The notes: generated by a model not told the origin, from the letters alone. Shown: positions 1 to 10,156, counted from the stretch's first letter. The stretch is 10,156 nucleotides of DNA from an uncultured Clostridia bacterium (GCA_946409855.1 CAMJXZ010000096.1:1-10156); one strand, 5' to 3'. Numbers and translations are program-made.

Positions 1-79
1 CCTTGTCTCTCACCCCTTCTGCCGCAGCATCCAGCTTCAAGAATTCATTGGTGGAACAATATGAAAGGAGCGCGGGGAG

Positions 80-769
80 ATGCAAGCCTTCAGCCTGCTG
101 CGGACGACCCTGAACACCAGGGACCTGGGCGGCCACAGGACGGCGGACGGCTGGGTCACCGCCCGGAACCGGGTCTGGCGGAGCGACCATCCGCTGGATC
201 CGGACCCGGAGGACGTCCGGCTGATGCTGGACAAAGGGATCACGACCGTCATCGACATGCGGGACGAGGTCCGCGTCAGCCAGAAGCCGAACGGGCTGAC
301 GGGCCGGCCCGGGTTCACGGTATACAATTTCCCGGTGCTGGAGGGGAGCACCCTCCCGGAATCCGTGGAGGCCGTGCCGGGCAGCTATTTAAAGATCGCC
401 TGCGCGCCGAACATGAAAAACATCTTCGGGACCATCGCGTCGGCGGAACGCGGCGTTCTGTACAACTGCTCCGCCGGGAAGGACCGGACGGGGGTGGTCA
501 CGACGGTGCTGTTGATGCACTGCGGGGTCTTCGATGAGGAGATCGTTGAGGACTACATGCTGACCAAAGTCTGCAATCAGAAGCGCTTTGAGATGATCCG
601 GGAACGTTTCCCGGACATGGATATGAACATCGCCGTTCCGCGGGAAAGCTTCATGCGGTATTTCATGGGGCTGTTCCGCGAACGGTTCGGCGGTACCGAA
701 GGGTATTTTGACTGGCTCGGACTGCCCGCAGACCGCGCGGAGCGGCTGCGGGACATGCTGCTGGGCTGA
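80..769 (+). CDS. Tyrosine-protein phosphatase-like protein (CX5R family)
   Basis: A 229-residue cytoplasmic protein with no signal peptide. The phosphatase P-loop is visible as NCSAGKDRTG at residues 129-138, giving nucleophile Cys130 and phosphate-binding Arg136. The N-terminal NTRDLGG (12-18) and VWRSD (32-36), followed by TTVIDMRDE (55-63), are typical of the bacterial Y_phosphatase3/DSP-like family that includes LipA/Iphp-type phosphatases. These enzymes remove phosphate from phosphotyrosine, and some act on phosphoinositides or other phosphoesters, so the substrate here is open. The start at 80 is chosen because AAAGGAG (64-70) lies 9 bases upstream; an ATG at 61 is in another frame. 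It is the first of three same-strand genes, with 73 bases to the next. No promoter is evident in bases 1-79. Family assignment is secure; physiological role is not. Confidence 0.85.
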   Translation: MQAFSLLRTTLNTRDLGGHRTADGWVTARNRVWRSDHPLDPDPEDVRLMLDKGITTVIDMRDEVRVSQKPNGLTGRPGFTVYNFPVLEGSTLPESVEAVPGSYLKIACAPNMKNIFGTIASAERGVLYNCSAGKDRTGVVTTVLLMHCGVFDEEIVEDYMLTKVCNQKRFEMIRERFPDMDMNIAVPRESFMRYFMGLFRERFGGTEGYFDWLGLPADRAERLRDMLLG

Positions 770-842
770 GCGTTTCCTTGCATCAGGGGGAGGCCGCGCC
801 TCTTCCGCCAATTCAGACGATGTGATCAGGGGAGGAAATTCC

Positions 843-1694
843 ATGCGTTATTCGATCGGCCTGCGCATGCACGACACGGTGCCCGGGACGCTGCGGGAGC
901 GGGCGGACTTTATCCGGTCTCAGGGCTTTGACTGCGTACACCTGGCGCTGTCCAAGGTGATCGGCAAACAGATGATGGACCCGGGGGTGATGACGCCCGG
1001 CCTGGCGGATGCGGTCATTAAGGACCTGGGCGGGCTTTCGGTGGCGGTGCTGGGCTGCTACCTGAACCTGGCTGAGCCGGACGAAAGCCGGTACCCGGGC
1101 ATCCTGCGGAAATACACCGCCCATCTGCGGCTGAGCCGGTGGCTGAACGCCGGCATGGTCGGCACCGAGACGGGGAACCTGCCGGAGGACGTCCTCCGGG
1201 CGGAAGATGAAGAAGCGATGGACCGGGCGGCGGATTTCTATATCGAACGCCTCCGGCCGGCGGTGCGGAACGCCGAAAAGCTGGGCGCCGTCCTGGCCAT
1301 CGAACCGGTCTGGCGGCACTCCATCCGCAACGGCCGCTGCGCCCGGCGGATGCTGGACGCCATCTCCTCCCCGAACCTGGGCATCATCCTGGACCCGGTC
1401 AACCTGATCCATCCCGGCCACCCGGAACGGGCGGACGAAACGGTACAGGAAGCGATGGACCTGCTTTCGGACGAGATCATGATGGTGCATCTCAAGGACT
1501 GGGTGCCGGACGGACAGGGACAGGCGGAGGCCGTCGCAGCCGGCACGGGCAGGATGAATTACGCCCCGGTCTTCCGCTTTATCCGGGAAAAGAAGCCCGG
1601 CATCCAGATGACGCTGGAAAACACCCGCCCGGACAACGCCGTACAGGCAAGGCAGTTCGTGGAACATATGCTCTGCGCGCCGGAGGACGCGTGA
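843..1694 (+). CDS. Sugar phosphate isomerase/epimerase-like TIM-barrel protein
   Basis: A 283-residue protein resembling the xylose-isomerase-like TIM-barrel / AP endonuclease 2 superfamily (PF01261), which in bacteria mostly holds sugar or inositol isomerases, epimerases and dehydratases. The usual acidic/histidine metal-site residues sit at strand ends: Glu154 in LAIEPVW, Asp184 in IILDPVNLIHPGH, His216 in MMVHLKDW and Glu259 in MTLENTRPDN. This spacing fits a divalent-metal enzyme acting on a sugar. The start at 843 is preceded by AGGGGAGG (828-835) at a spacing of 7; the frame is open further upstream to 708, but that would overlap the phosphatase and lacks a ribosome binding site. No signal peptide, so cytoplasmic. 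It lies between a phosphatase gene and a secreted glucanase gene, which would fit carbohydrate metabolism, but the substrate cannot be read from the sequence. Confidence 0.82.
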   Translation: MRYSIGLRMHDTVPGTLRERADFIRSQGFDCVHLALSKVIGKQMMDPGVMTPGLADAVIKDLGGLSVAVLGCYLNLAEPDESRYPGILRKYTAHLRLSRWLNAGMVGTETGNLPEDVLRAEDEEAMDRAADFYIERLRPAVRNAEKLGAVLAIEPVWRHSIRNGRCARRMLDAISSPNLGIILDPVNLIHPGHPERADETVQEAMDLLSDEIMMVHLKDWVPDGQGQAEAVAAGTGRMNYAPVFRFIREKKPGIQMTLENTRPDNAVQARQFVEHMLCAPEDA

Positions 1695-1752
1695 GGGAAG
1701 GGCAGAAGACGAGTCCGCGCCGTTCCGGCGGGAAGGACAAGAGGAGGCTTGC

Positions 1753-2907
1753 ATGAAACGGAAATTATGGGCCGCGATTATTACAGCCGCAGTGATTGCG
1801 CTGCTTCCGCTTCCGGACGCGATGGCCGGCAGCGGGACGTCCATTCGTGGCCTGACGCCCATGGAAATGATTTCGGAAATGGGCCTGGGCATCAACCTGG
1901 GTAATACCTTCGAAGCCTGCGGGGACTGGATCAGACAGTGGGGGGACGGAACGCCGAACGCCTATGAAACCGCCTGGGGAAGCCCGACGGTCACGGAAGA
2001 AATGATCCGCGGCTACGCGTCCGAAGGGTTCAAAACATTGCGGGTCCCGGTGGCCTGGTCCAATATGATGGCACAGGACGGTACCTGGATCATTCATCCG
2101 GATTATCTGAGCCGCGTCCGGCAGGTAGTCGGATGGGCGCTGGACGCTGGCTTGTATGTGATCCTGAACCTTCATTGGGACGGCGGCTGGCTGGAAGACC
2201 TGCCGTCTGATCATGACCGGGTCATGGGTAAATACACGGCCATTTGGCAGCAGGTCAGCGCCGCCTTCCGGGATGACGGGGATAAGCTGGTGTTTGAAGC
2301 GCAGAACGAGGAACTGGGCTGGAATACCGTGTGGAACCAGTGGAGCGGTCAGGGAAACAAGCAGCTGTCTTACAGCCTGTGCAATGAGGTCAACCAGACT
2401 TTTGTCAACGTGGTGCGGGAAAGCGGGGGAAACAATGCAAGCCGCCTGCTGCTGGTTTCCGGCTACAACACCGACATCGGTCTGACCTGTGACCCGCTTT
2501 TCCGCATGCCGGAGGATCCTGCGGGCTGCCTGGCCCTGTCCCTGCATTATTATACTCCCTCTACTTTCGCCATTCTGGAAGAGGATGCGGACTGGGGCAA
2601 GTGCGCCGCATCCTGGGGTACAGACGCGGAATACGCGGAGCTTTCCCGCAATTTCGGCCGGATCGAAACCTGCTTTGTTTCAAAGGGGATCCCGGTGATT
2701 CTGGGAGAATTCGGATGTCCTGTCAAAAACAAGGATCCGGAATCTGTCCGCAGATTTTTGTCCGCTGTGGCGGGGGAGGCCTTCCGCAGAGGAGGTATTT
2801 GCCCGGTGCTTTGGGATACGCCCGGCGGCCGGTATGACCGCGGCTTGTGCCGGTTTACGGATCGGACGCTATTGGAAAGCATGCTGCCGGAAGCAGCTGC
2901 CCCATGA
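1753..2907 (+). CDS. Secreted GH5 endoglucanase (cellulase-like), single domain
   Basis: A 384-residue glycoside hydrolase of family 5, probably cleaving beta-1,4 links in cellulose, xyloglucan or mixed glucans outside the cell. The N terminus is a Sec signal peptide: KRK, a hydrophobic run, then AMA (23-25) as the likely cleavage site. Mature-domain motifs in order: GLGINLGNTFEACGDW (44-59), LRVPVAW (96-102), VILNLHWDGGW (136-146), acid/base Glu186 in FEAQNEE, LSLHYYTP (262-269), nucleophile Glu319 in ILGEFG, and a late aromatic Trp354 in VLWDTPGG. The GINLGNTFEA start resembles subfamily GH5_4, though that is an impression. No carbohydrate-binding module, dockerin or anchor is present. Glu replaces the common Pro after the acid/base residue (NEE rather than NEP). 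AGGAGG (1742-1747) sets the start, 5 bases upstream. Last of a possible three-gene transcript and followed by a strong terminator. Confidence 0.93.
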   Translation: MKRKLWAAIITAAVIALLPLPDAMAGSGTSIRGLTPMEMISEMGLGINLGNTFEACGDWIRQWGDGTPNAYETAWGSPTVTEEMIRGYASEGFKTLRVPVAWSNMMAQDGTWIIHPDYLSRVRQVVGWALDAGLYVILNLHWDGGWLEDLPSDHDRVMGKYTAIWQQVSAAFRDDGDKLVFEAQNEELGWNTVWNQWSGQGNKQLSYSLCNEVNQTFVNVVRESGGNNASRLLLVSGYNTDIGLTCDPLFRMPEDPAGCLALSLHYYTPSTFAILEEDADWGKCAASWGTDAEYAELSRNFGRIETCFVSKGIPVILGEFGCPVKNKDPESVRRFLSAVAGEAFRRGGICPVLWDTPGGRYDRGLCRFTDRTLLESMLPEAAAP

Positions 2908-2908
2908 T

Positions 2909-2952
2909 AAAACCGCTCCCGGCGTGATTTGCCGGGAGCGGCCGTGTTTTTT
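2909..2952. terminator. Bidirectional Rho-independent terminator
   Basis: An 11-bp perfect GC-rich stem, CCGCTCCCGGC (2913-2923) with GCCGGGAGCGG (2931-2941), closes a 7-base loop. On the + strand a six-T run follows at 2947-2952, five bases after the stem. On the - strand the stem is followed by TTTTATC (2912 downward). It sits in the 75-base gap between the convergent GH5 and clpC genes, so it likely serves both. Confidence 0.85.
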
Positions 2953-2982
2953 GGGGGATGCCGCCGGACAGGTGCCGGCCGG

Positions 2983-5454
<2,472 letters not shown>

Positions 5455-5465
5455 AATACCTCCCG

Positions 5466-5480
5466 GCCCGCTGCGCGGGC
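5466..5480 (-). promoter_or_regulatory. GC hairpin abutting the clpC ribosome binding site
   Basis: GCCCGC (5466-5471) and GCGGGC (5475-5480) form a perfect 6-bp stem with a 3-base loop. In the clpC mRNA this hairpin ends one base before the GGGAGG ribosome binding site (5464-5459). It lacks a following T run, so it does not look like a terminator. It could affect ribosome access, mRNA processing or stability; the function is inferred only from position. Confidence 0.5.
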
Positions 5481-5544
5481 TGTGTTGTGGATCAGGTTCT
5501 GAAAAAAAGGAAAATGCGCTGCTGTATGGAAAAGACGGGCGGCG

Positions 5545-6063
5545 TCAGGTGTGCTCGATGCGGATCAGGGCGGTGGCGGCGGACTGCTTGACCCGCTGGT
5601 TCCGCCGGGCGATGTTCAGCAGCATGCTCCGCAGGATCCTTGCCCGCAGCGTGCTTTTGACGGCTTCCGGCACCGGGACGGCGAGGGCCTGGGGGGAGAG
5701 GGCGGCCGCGATCATCAGCCCGTCCTCCCGGGTGATGGTGCCGCTTTCCACCAGCTGCCGCGTCAGCAGCTGCGCGTCCTTGTCAGCCAGGCTCGCGCCG
5801 ACCCGCTCCCGGATCAGATAATCCAGAAAATCGCTCTGGCTGCGCTGCACGTGTACGATGCGGATGCAGCCCCCGCCGCCCCGGCGGGACTCGATCATAT
5901 AGCCGTGATCCGGCGTAAAGCGGGTGGACAGGACGTAGTTGATCTGCGATGGGGCGCACTGGAAATACTCTGCCAGTTCGTTCCGCTTGAGTTCCACGCC
6001 GTCCTCTTCGGATTCCCCCAGCAGTTCCTTGATAAAACTCTCGATGGTATCGCTCAGACGCAT
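5545..6063 (-). CDS. ctsR: CtsR, transcriptional repressor of class III stress genes
   Basis: A 172-residue CtsR-family repressor. In Firmicutes CtsR binds a heptamer direct repeat upstream of clp genes and lets go on heat or protein-damage stress. The N-terminal winged helix-turn-helix is clear: ELKRNELAEYFQCAPSQINY (24-43) followed by STRFTPDHGY (46-55) and the glycine wing RRGGGG (60-65), which in Bacillus CtsR is the temperature-sensing part; Arg61 aligns with the wing arginine targeted by McsB in Bacillus. Residues about 75-172 form the helical C-terminal dimer region. ATG at 6063 is preferred: AAGGGGG lies 6-12 bases upstream and the protein then begins MRLSDTIESF, as in the family. A TTG in frame at 6090 would fall in the operator. 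First gene of the ctsR-clpC pair; mcsA and mcsB, which often sit between them, are absent. Confidence 0.93.
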   Translation of the reverse strand: MRLSDTIESFIKELLGESEEDGVELKRNELAEYFQCAPSQINYVLSTRFTPDHGYMIESRRGGGGCIRIVHVQRSQSDFLDYLIRERVGASLADKDAQLLTRQLVESGTITREDGLMIAAALSPQALAVPVPEAVKSTLRARILRSMLLNIARRNQRVKQSAATALIRIEHT

Positions 6064-6089
6064 GTGACCGCCCCCTTCAGAAAAAGACA

Positions 6090-6106
6090 ACTGACTATCT
6101 TTGACT
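6090..6106 (-). promoter_or_regulatory. CtsR box (operator) upstream of ctsR
   Basis: On the - strand the sequence reads AGTCAAA-GAT-AGTCAGT. This fits the known CtsR operator, a tandem RGTCAAA heptamer with a 3-base NAN spacer, exactly in the first half and at 5 of 7 positions in the second. It lies just downstream of the predicted -10, so bound CtsR would cover the transcription start and repress its own operon. Confidence 0.82.
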
Positions 6107-6111
6107 ATCAG

Positions 6112-6140
6112 AGTATAACACAGGTCGGGAGAAAAGGCAA
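6112..6140 (-). promoter_or_regulatory. Sigma-A promoter for ctsR-clpC
   Basis: On the - strand, TTGCCT (6140-6135) and TATACT (6117-6112) are separated by 17 bases, a good match to a housekeeping -35/-10 pair. The predicted start near 6105 falls inside the CtsR box, and the leader to the ctsR ATG would be about 40 bases. Confidence 0.7.
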
Positions 6141-6153
6141 GCTGTTTTTTTGA

Positions 6154-6182
6154 TTGACGCTGCGGCGCGGTTATGGTAAAAT
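6154..6182 (+). promoter_or_regulatory. Sigma-A promoter for the lipoprotein gene
   Basis: TTGACG (6154-6159) and TAAAAT (6177-6182) are spaced by 17 bases, five of six matches to consensus in each box. It is divergent from the ctsR promoter with the two -35 boxes 13 bases apart. Transcription would start near 6189, leaving an untranslated leader of about 115 bases before the ATG at 6306. Confidence 0.75.
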
Positions 6183-6188
6183 CATAAC
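6170..6188. repeat. Inverted repeat spanning the -10 of the lipoprotein promoter
   Basis: GTTATG (6170-6175) and CATAAC (6183-6188) are perfect 6-base inverted arms with a 7-base spacer that contains the TAAAAT -10 box. The position would suit a repressor operator, but the arms are short and chance is possible. Confidence 0.4.
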
Positions 6189-6305
6189 AGAAAAAATCCG
6201 CATATCCGCGCCGGGAAAGTATAAACGAAAATCATGCCGCAGCGGGTGAACGGACATGCAGCCTGCACCAACCCTTTTTATGCCGCTCTGAACAGGAGGA
6301 TGACG

Positions 6306-6968
6306 ATGAAAAAACGGACTGCTCTGCTCCTTGCCCTCGTATTGCTGGCCGCCGGCTGTGCCGCGTCCGCGGACGAAGCTGAATTTCAGCTGCGCAACGG
6401 GATCCACTTTGGCGACAGCCTGTACGAGGTCAAGCGGAAAGAAACCCTGCCGATGGAAGACGGCAGCGAGGACAAGACGAATAATATCTGGTTCAAGGGC
6501 ACCATTGCCGGCATGTCGGGTGAAGTAAGGTATGATTTTGACGAGAACACCGGCAAATTGACGGACATGCTGTATGCCTTTTCGTCCACGACGGACAGGG
6601 ATGAGGTCGACAGCTGGTACGAGACCCTCAAAAAGGGCCTGATCCGCAAATACGGGGATCCGCTGAACAACACCGGCGGGAGCCTCCACCTGATCACGGG
6701 CGAAGCTTATTCCCACGGCTTCACGCTCATCAATCTGTACGAGCAACTGCTGGACTATACGGGCAGCTACCGCGACTACGACGAATGGATCGTGGATTCC
6801 GGGAACGATCATGTAAAGATCGACCTGTTCTGTTATTACATCCGGGACAAGAGCTATGAGTACACCTACCATATTGATCTGAGCTACCATTACTATACGG
6901 ACCAGGATTATACGGACGCGCTGCTCGAAAAGCTGCTGAAAAACAGCCAGGTGGATGATGACCTGTAA
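6306..6968 (+). CDS. Putative lipoprotein of unknown function
   Basis: A 220-residue protein with a lipoprotein signal peptide: MKKR, a leucine/alanine-rich core, and lipobox LAAGC with Cys18 as the lipidation site, so it is probably anchored on the outer face of the cytoplasmic membrane. I do not recognise a named family. After the signal, the segment RNGIHFGDSLYEVKRKE (about 29-45) resembles the short G-x-S-x-x-E-V motif seen in small SmpA-like or YceG-unrelated envelope lipoproteins of gut Firmicutes; this is only a resemblance. The C-terminal part is acidic and very tyrosine-rich (SYEYTYHIDLSYHYYTDQDY, in the last 45 residues). The start at 6306 is set by AGGAGG (6294-6299) 6 bases upstream; ATG at 6300 is too close and an ATG at 6234 has no ribosome binding site and would bury the signal peptide. 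Monocistronic, with its own promoter divergent from ctsR. Confidence 0.8.
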   Translation: MKKRTALLLALVLLAAGCAASADEAEFQLRNGIHFGDSLYEVKRKETLPMEDGSEDKTNNIWFKGTIAGMSGEVRYDFDENTGKLTDMLYAFSSTTDRDEVDSWYETLKKGLIRKYGDPLNNTGGSLHLITGEAYSHGFTLINLYEQLLDYTGSYRDYDEWIVDSGNDHVKIDLFCYYIRDKSYEYTYHIDLSYHYYTDQDYTDALLEKLLKNSQVDDDL

Positions 6969-6978
6969 TGCGGCCGGA

Positions 6979-7081
6979 CGGGGCGCGGCCTGTAAGCCGG
7001 GCGTCTGACGCTAAAAACATCCTGAAAACCGTCTGTTTCCCGGGGACGGCGCCGGCCTGAGGCCGCCGGTTCCGCGCCCCG
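6979..7081 (+). other. GC-rich intergenic region with possible branched RNA structure
   Basis: CGGGGCGCGG (6979-6988) and CCGCGCCCCG (7072-7081) are perfect 10-base inverted partners. Between them lie smaller hairpins: GCGT-CTG-ACGC (7001-7011), CCGTC with GACGG (7029-7033/7045-7049) and CGGCC-TGA-GGCCG (7053-7065), joined by an A-rich stretch (CTAAAAACATCCTGAAAACC). The fold is an eye-made prediction in GC-rich DNA, where such pairings arise by chance quite easily. Confidence 0.3.
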
Positions 7082-7102
7082 GCGGGCAGGCGATTTTGTT
7101 TT
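7063..7102 (+). terminator. Candidate weak terminator after the lipoprotein gene
   Basis: CCGCCGG (7063-7069) pairs perfectly with CCGGCGG (7079-7085) around a 9-base loop, and TTTTGTTTT follows at 7094-7102. The T run begins 8 bases beyond the stem, farther than in canonical terminators, so activity is uncertain. The stem shares bases with the longer pairing 6979-6988/7072-7081, so the two cannot form together. Confidence 0.4.
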
Positions 7103-7134
7103 ACAGCGCACAGGCGGTTTTGTTTTACAGCGCA
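7087..7134. repeat. 24-bp tandem repeat, two copies
   Basis: Copy 1 is 7087-7110 and copy 2 is 7111-7134, directly abutting. Both begin CAGGCG and end TTTTGTTTTACAGCGCA; the only difference is A at 7093 against G at 7117. The second copy ends 6 bases before the secA -35. Not coding on the + strand; it may be a duplicated regulator site, a duplicated T-rich terminator tail or a slippage product. Confidence 0.9.
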
Positions 7135-7140
7135 AAAGCC

Positions 7141-7169
7141 TTGCGGCACCGATGAAAAAGGTGTATAAT
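7141..7169 (+). promoter_or_regulatory. Promoter for secA
   Basis: A perfect TATAAT -10 (7164-7169) lies 17 bases after TTGCGG (7141-7146), which is a poor -35. Transcription would start near 7176 with a leader of about 59 bases. The -35 is the right arm of a small inverted repeat, CGCAA-AAGCC-TTGCG (7131-7145). The leader contains a 5-bp hairpin, TCTGC-CCGGA-GCAGA (7195-7209), upstream of the ribosome binding site AGGAG (7223-7227). Confidence 0.7.
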
Positions 7170-7234
7170 AACATGGCGTTTTTATAGGGACGCTTCTGCC
7201 CGGAGCAGAGATCAAGAGATACAGGAGTTATCCG

Positions 7235-9931
<2,697 letters not shown>

Positions 9932-9940
9932 AGCAATATA

Positions 9941-9977
9941 ACAGAAGGGCGCCGGACCGGATGCCCTTCTGTTTTTT
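9941..9977 (+). terminator. Rho-independent terminator of secA
   Basis: ACAGAAGGGC (9941-9950) pairs perfectly with GCCCTTCTGT (9963-9972) around a 12-base loop, and a six-T run occupies 9972-9977. It begins 10 bases after the secA stop codon. Confidence 0.93.
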
Positions 9978-10051
9978 ATTGAATCCCTGCGGGCCTTTCG
10001 CGGAAAACGCGGGGCGGCTGTATCTGCCGGTACCTTCGCCGGAAAGGCCAT

Positions 10052-10100
10052 GGTGCATGGCTCGGTTGGTAGGACACCTTGGTAGGAACTTCAAACCGAC
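10052..10100 (+). pseudogene. Degenerate tRNA-like fragment
   Basis: Bases from 10052 align with the 5' part of the tRNA starting at 10105: GGTG, CATGGCTC, GT, GGTAG and CAC are shared in order, 22 identities over 26 aligned bases with a one-base gap. After that the similarity stops; there is no anticodon stem, although TTCAAAC (10090-10096) recalls a T loop. The D-stem partner GGAC does not pair with GCTC. TTGGTAGGA occurs twice (10066-10074 and 10079-10087). It looks like a decayed or partially deleted tRNA copy, not a working tRNA. A short perfect inverted repeat, GCCATG-GTG-CATGGC (10047-10061), overlaps its start. Confidence 0.5.
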
Positions 10101-10104
10101 ACGT

Positions 10105-10156
10105 GGTGGCATGGCTCAGTCGGTAGAGCACATCGTTCACATCGATGGGGTCGTTG
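10105..10156 (+). tRNA. tRNA-Val (anticodon CAC), 3' part cut by window end
   Basis: Positions 1-52 of a tRNA are present. Acceptor 5' strand GGTGGCA (10105-10111); D arm GCTC-AGTCGGTA-GAGC (10114-10129); anticodon stem CATCG/CGATG (10131-10135/10143-10147) with loop TTCACAT, placing anticodon CAC at 10138-10140; variable loop GGGTC; then the start of the T stem, GTTG. CAC reads valine codon GTG. The acceptor 3' strand and T arm lie outside the window, so the full fold cannot be verified. Confidence 0.9.

Noticed and set aside
1..79. Search for a promoter or upstream gene end before the phosphatase
   Set aside because: No -35/-10 pair with acceptable spacing and no recognisable coding remnant was found in this stretch.
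61..537. A 158-codon + frame beginning at ATG 61
   Set aside because: Overlaps the phosphatase gene in another frame; the translation is arginine/glycine/proline-rich, and no ribosome binding site precedes it. The AAAGGAG there serves the ATG at 80.
788..804. GAGGC-CGC-GCCTC hairpin between the phosphatase and isomerase genes, considered as a terminator
   Set aside because: No T run follows, and the stem is short; it does not support splitting the transcript.
813..1895. A 360-codon - strand frame across the isomerase-like gene and start of GH5
   Set aside because: Spans two well-supported + strand genes and their gap, with no ribosome binding site or recognisable motif.
6064..6090. Upstream TTG start extending CtsR by nine residues
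   Set aside because: It lies within the CtsR box and predicted start region, lacks a ribosome binding site, and adds residues not found in the family; ATG at 6063 fits better.
6220..6225. TATAAA as a second -10 for the lipoprotein gene
   Set aside because: No -35-like sequence stands 16-18 bases upstream, and the 6154-6182 promoter is much better.
6234..6305. Longer lipoprotein reading frame starting at 6234
   Set aside because: Adds 24 residues before the signal peptide and has no ribosome binding site, while AGGAGG sits correctly before 6306.
7087..7134. Repeat pair considered as a CRISPR fragment
   Set aside because: The copies abut without spacers, number only two, and no cas genes are present.

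Overview
The window looks like core chromosome from a GC-rich (roughly 60% by eye) Gram-positive anaerobe, most likely a gut or rumen member of the Clostridia. The evidence is a ctsR-clpC heat-shock pair with a CtsR operator, strong AGGAGG-type ribosome binding sites, a lipobox lipoprotein, a SecA ending in a zinc-binding tail, and a secreted GH5 glucanase of the kind common in plant-fibre degraders. Placement below class level is a guess.

Layout. (1) 80-2907, + strand: three genes in a row, a protein-tyrosine-phosphatase-like enzyme, a TIM-barrel sugar isomerase/epimerase-like protein and a secreted GH5 endoglucanase. Gaps are 73 and 58 bases, each gene has its own ribosome binding site, and no terminator is seen until after the third, so they may be one transcript. 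(2) 2913-2941: an 11-bp hairpin with T runs on both sides, acting as a shared terminator between convergent genes. (3) 6063 down to 2983, - strand: ctsR followed directly by clpC, without mcsA/mcsB between them. The promoter is overlapped by a CtsR-box direct repeat, so the pair is probably autoregulated by protein-damage stress. (4) 6154-6968, + strand: a divergent promoter and a small lipoprotein of unknown function. (5) 6969-7234: a 266-base intergenic region with GC-rich, potentially competing hairpins, a near-perfect 24-bp tandem repeat and the secA promoter. (6) 7235-9931: full-length secA, then a clear terminator. (7) 10052-10156: a degenerate tRNA-like fragment, then the first 52 bases of a tRNA-Val(CAC) cut by the window edge.

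Two genes are housekeeping functions of protein fate (SecA export, ClpC unfolding/proteolysis), with CtsR as the stress switch. The GH5 enzyme and the lipoprotein carry signals expected to send them out through the Sec route. I found no convincing previously undescribed multi-gene system. The most unusual items are the intergenic structure and tandem repeat before secA, the hairpin abutting the clpC ribosome binding site, the missing mcsAB, and the tRNA-like fragment beside tRNA-Val.
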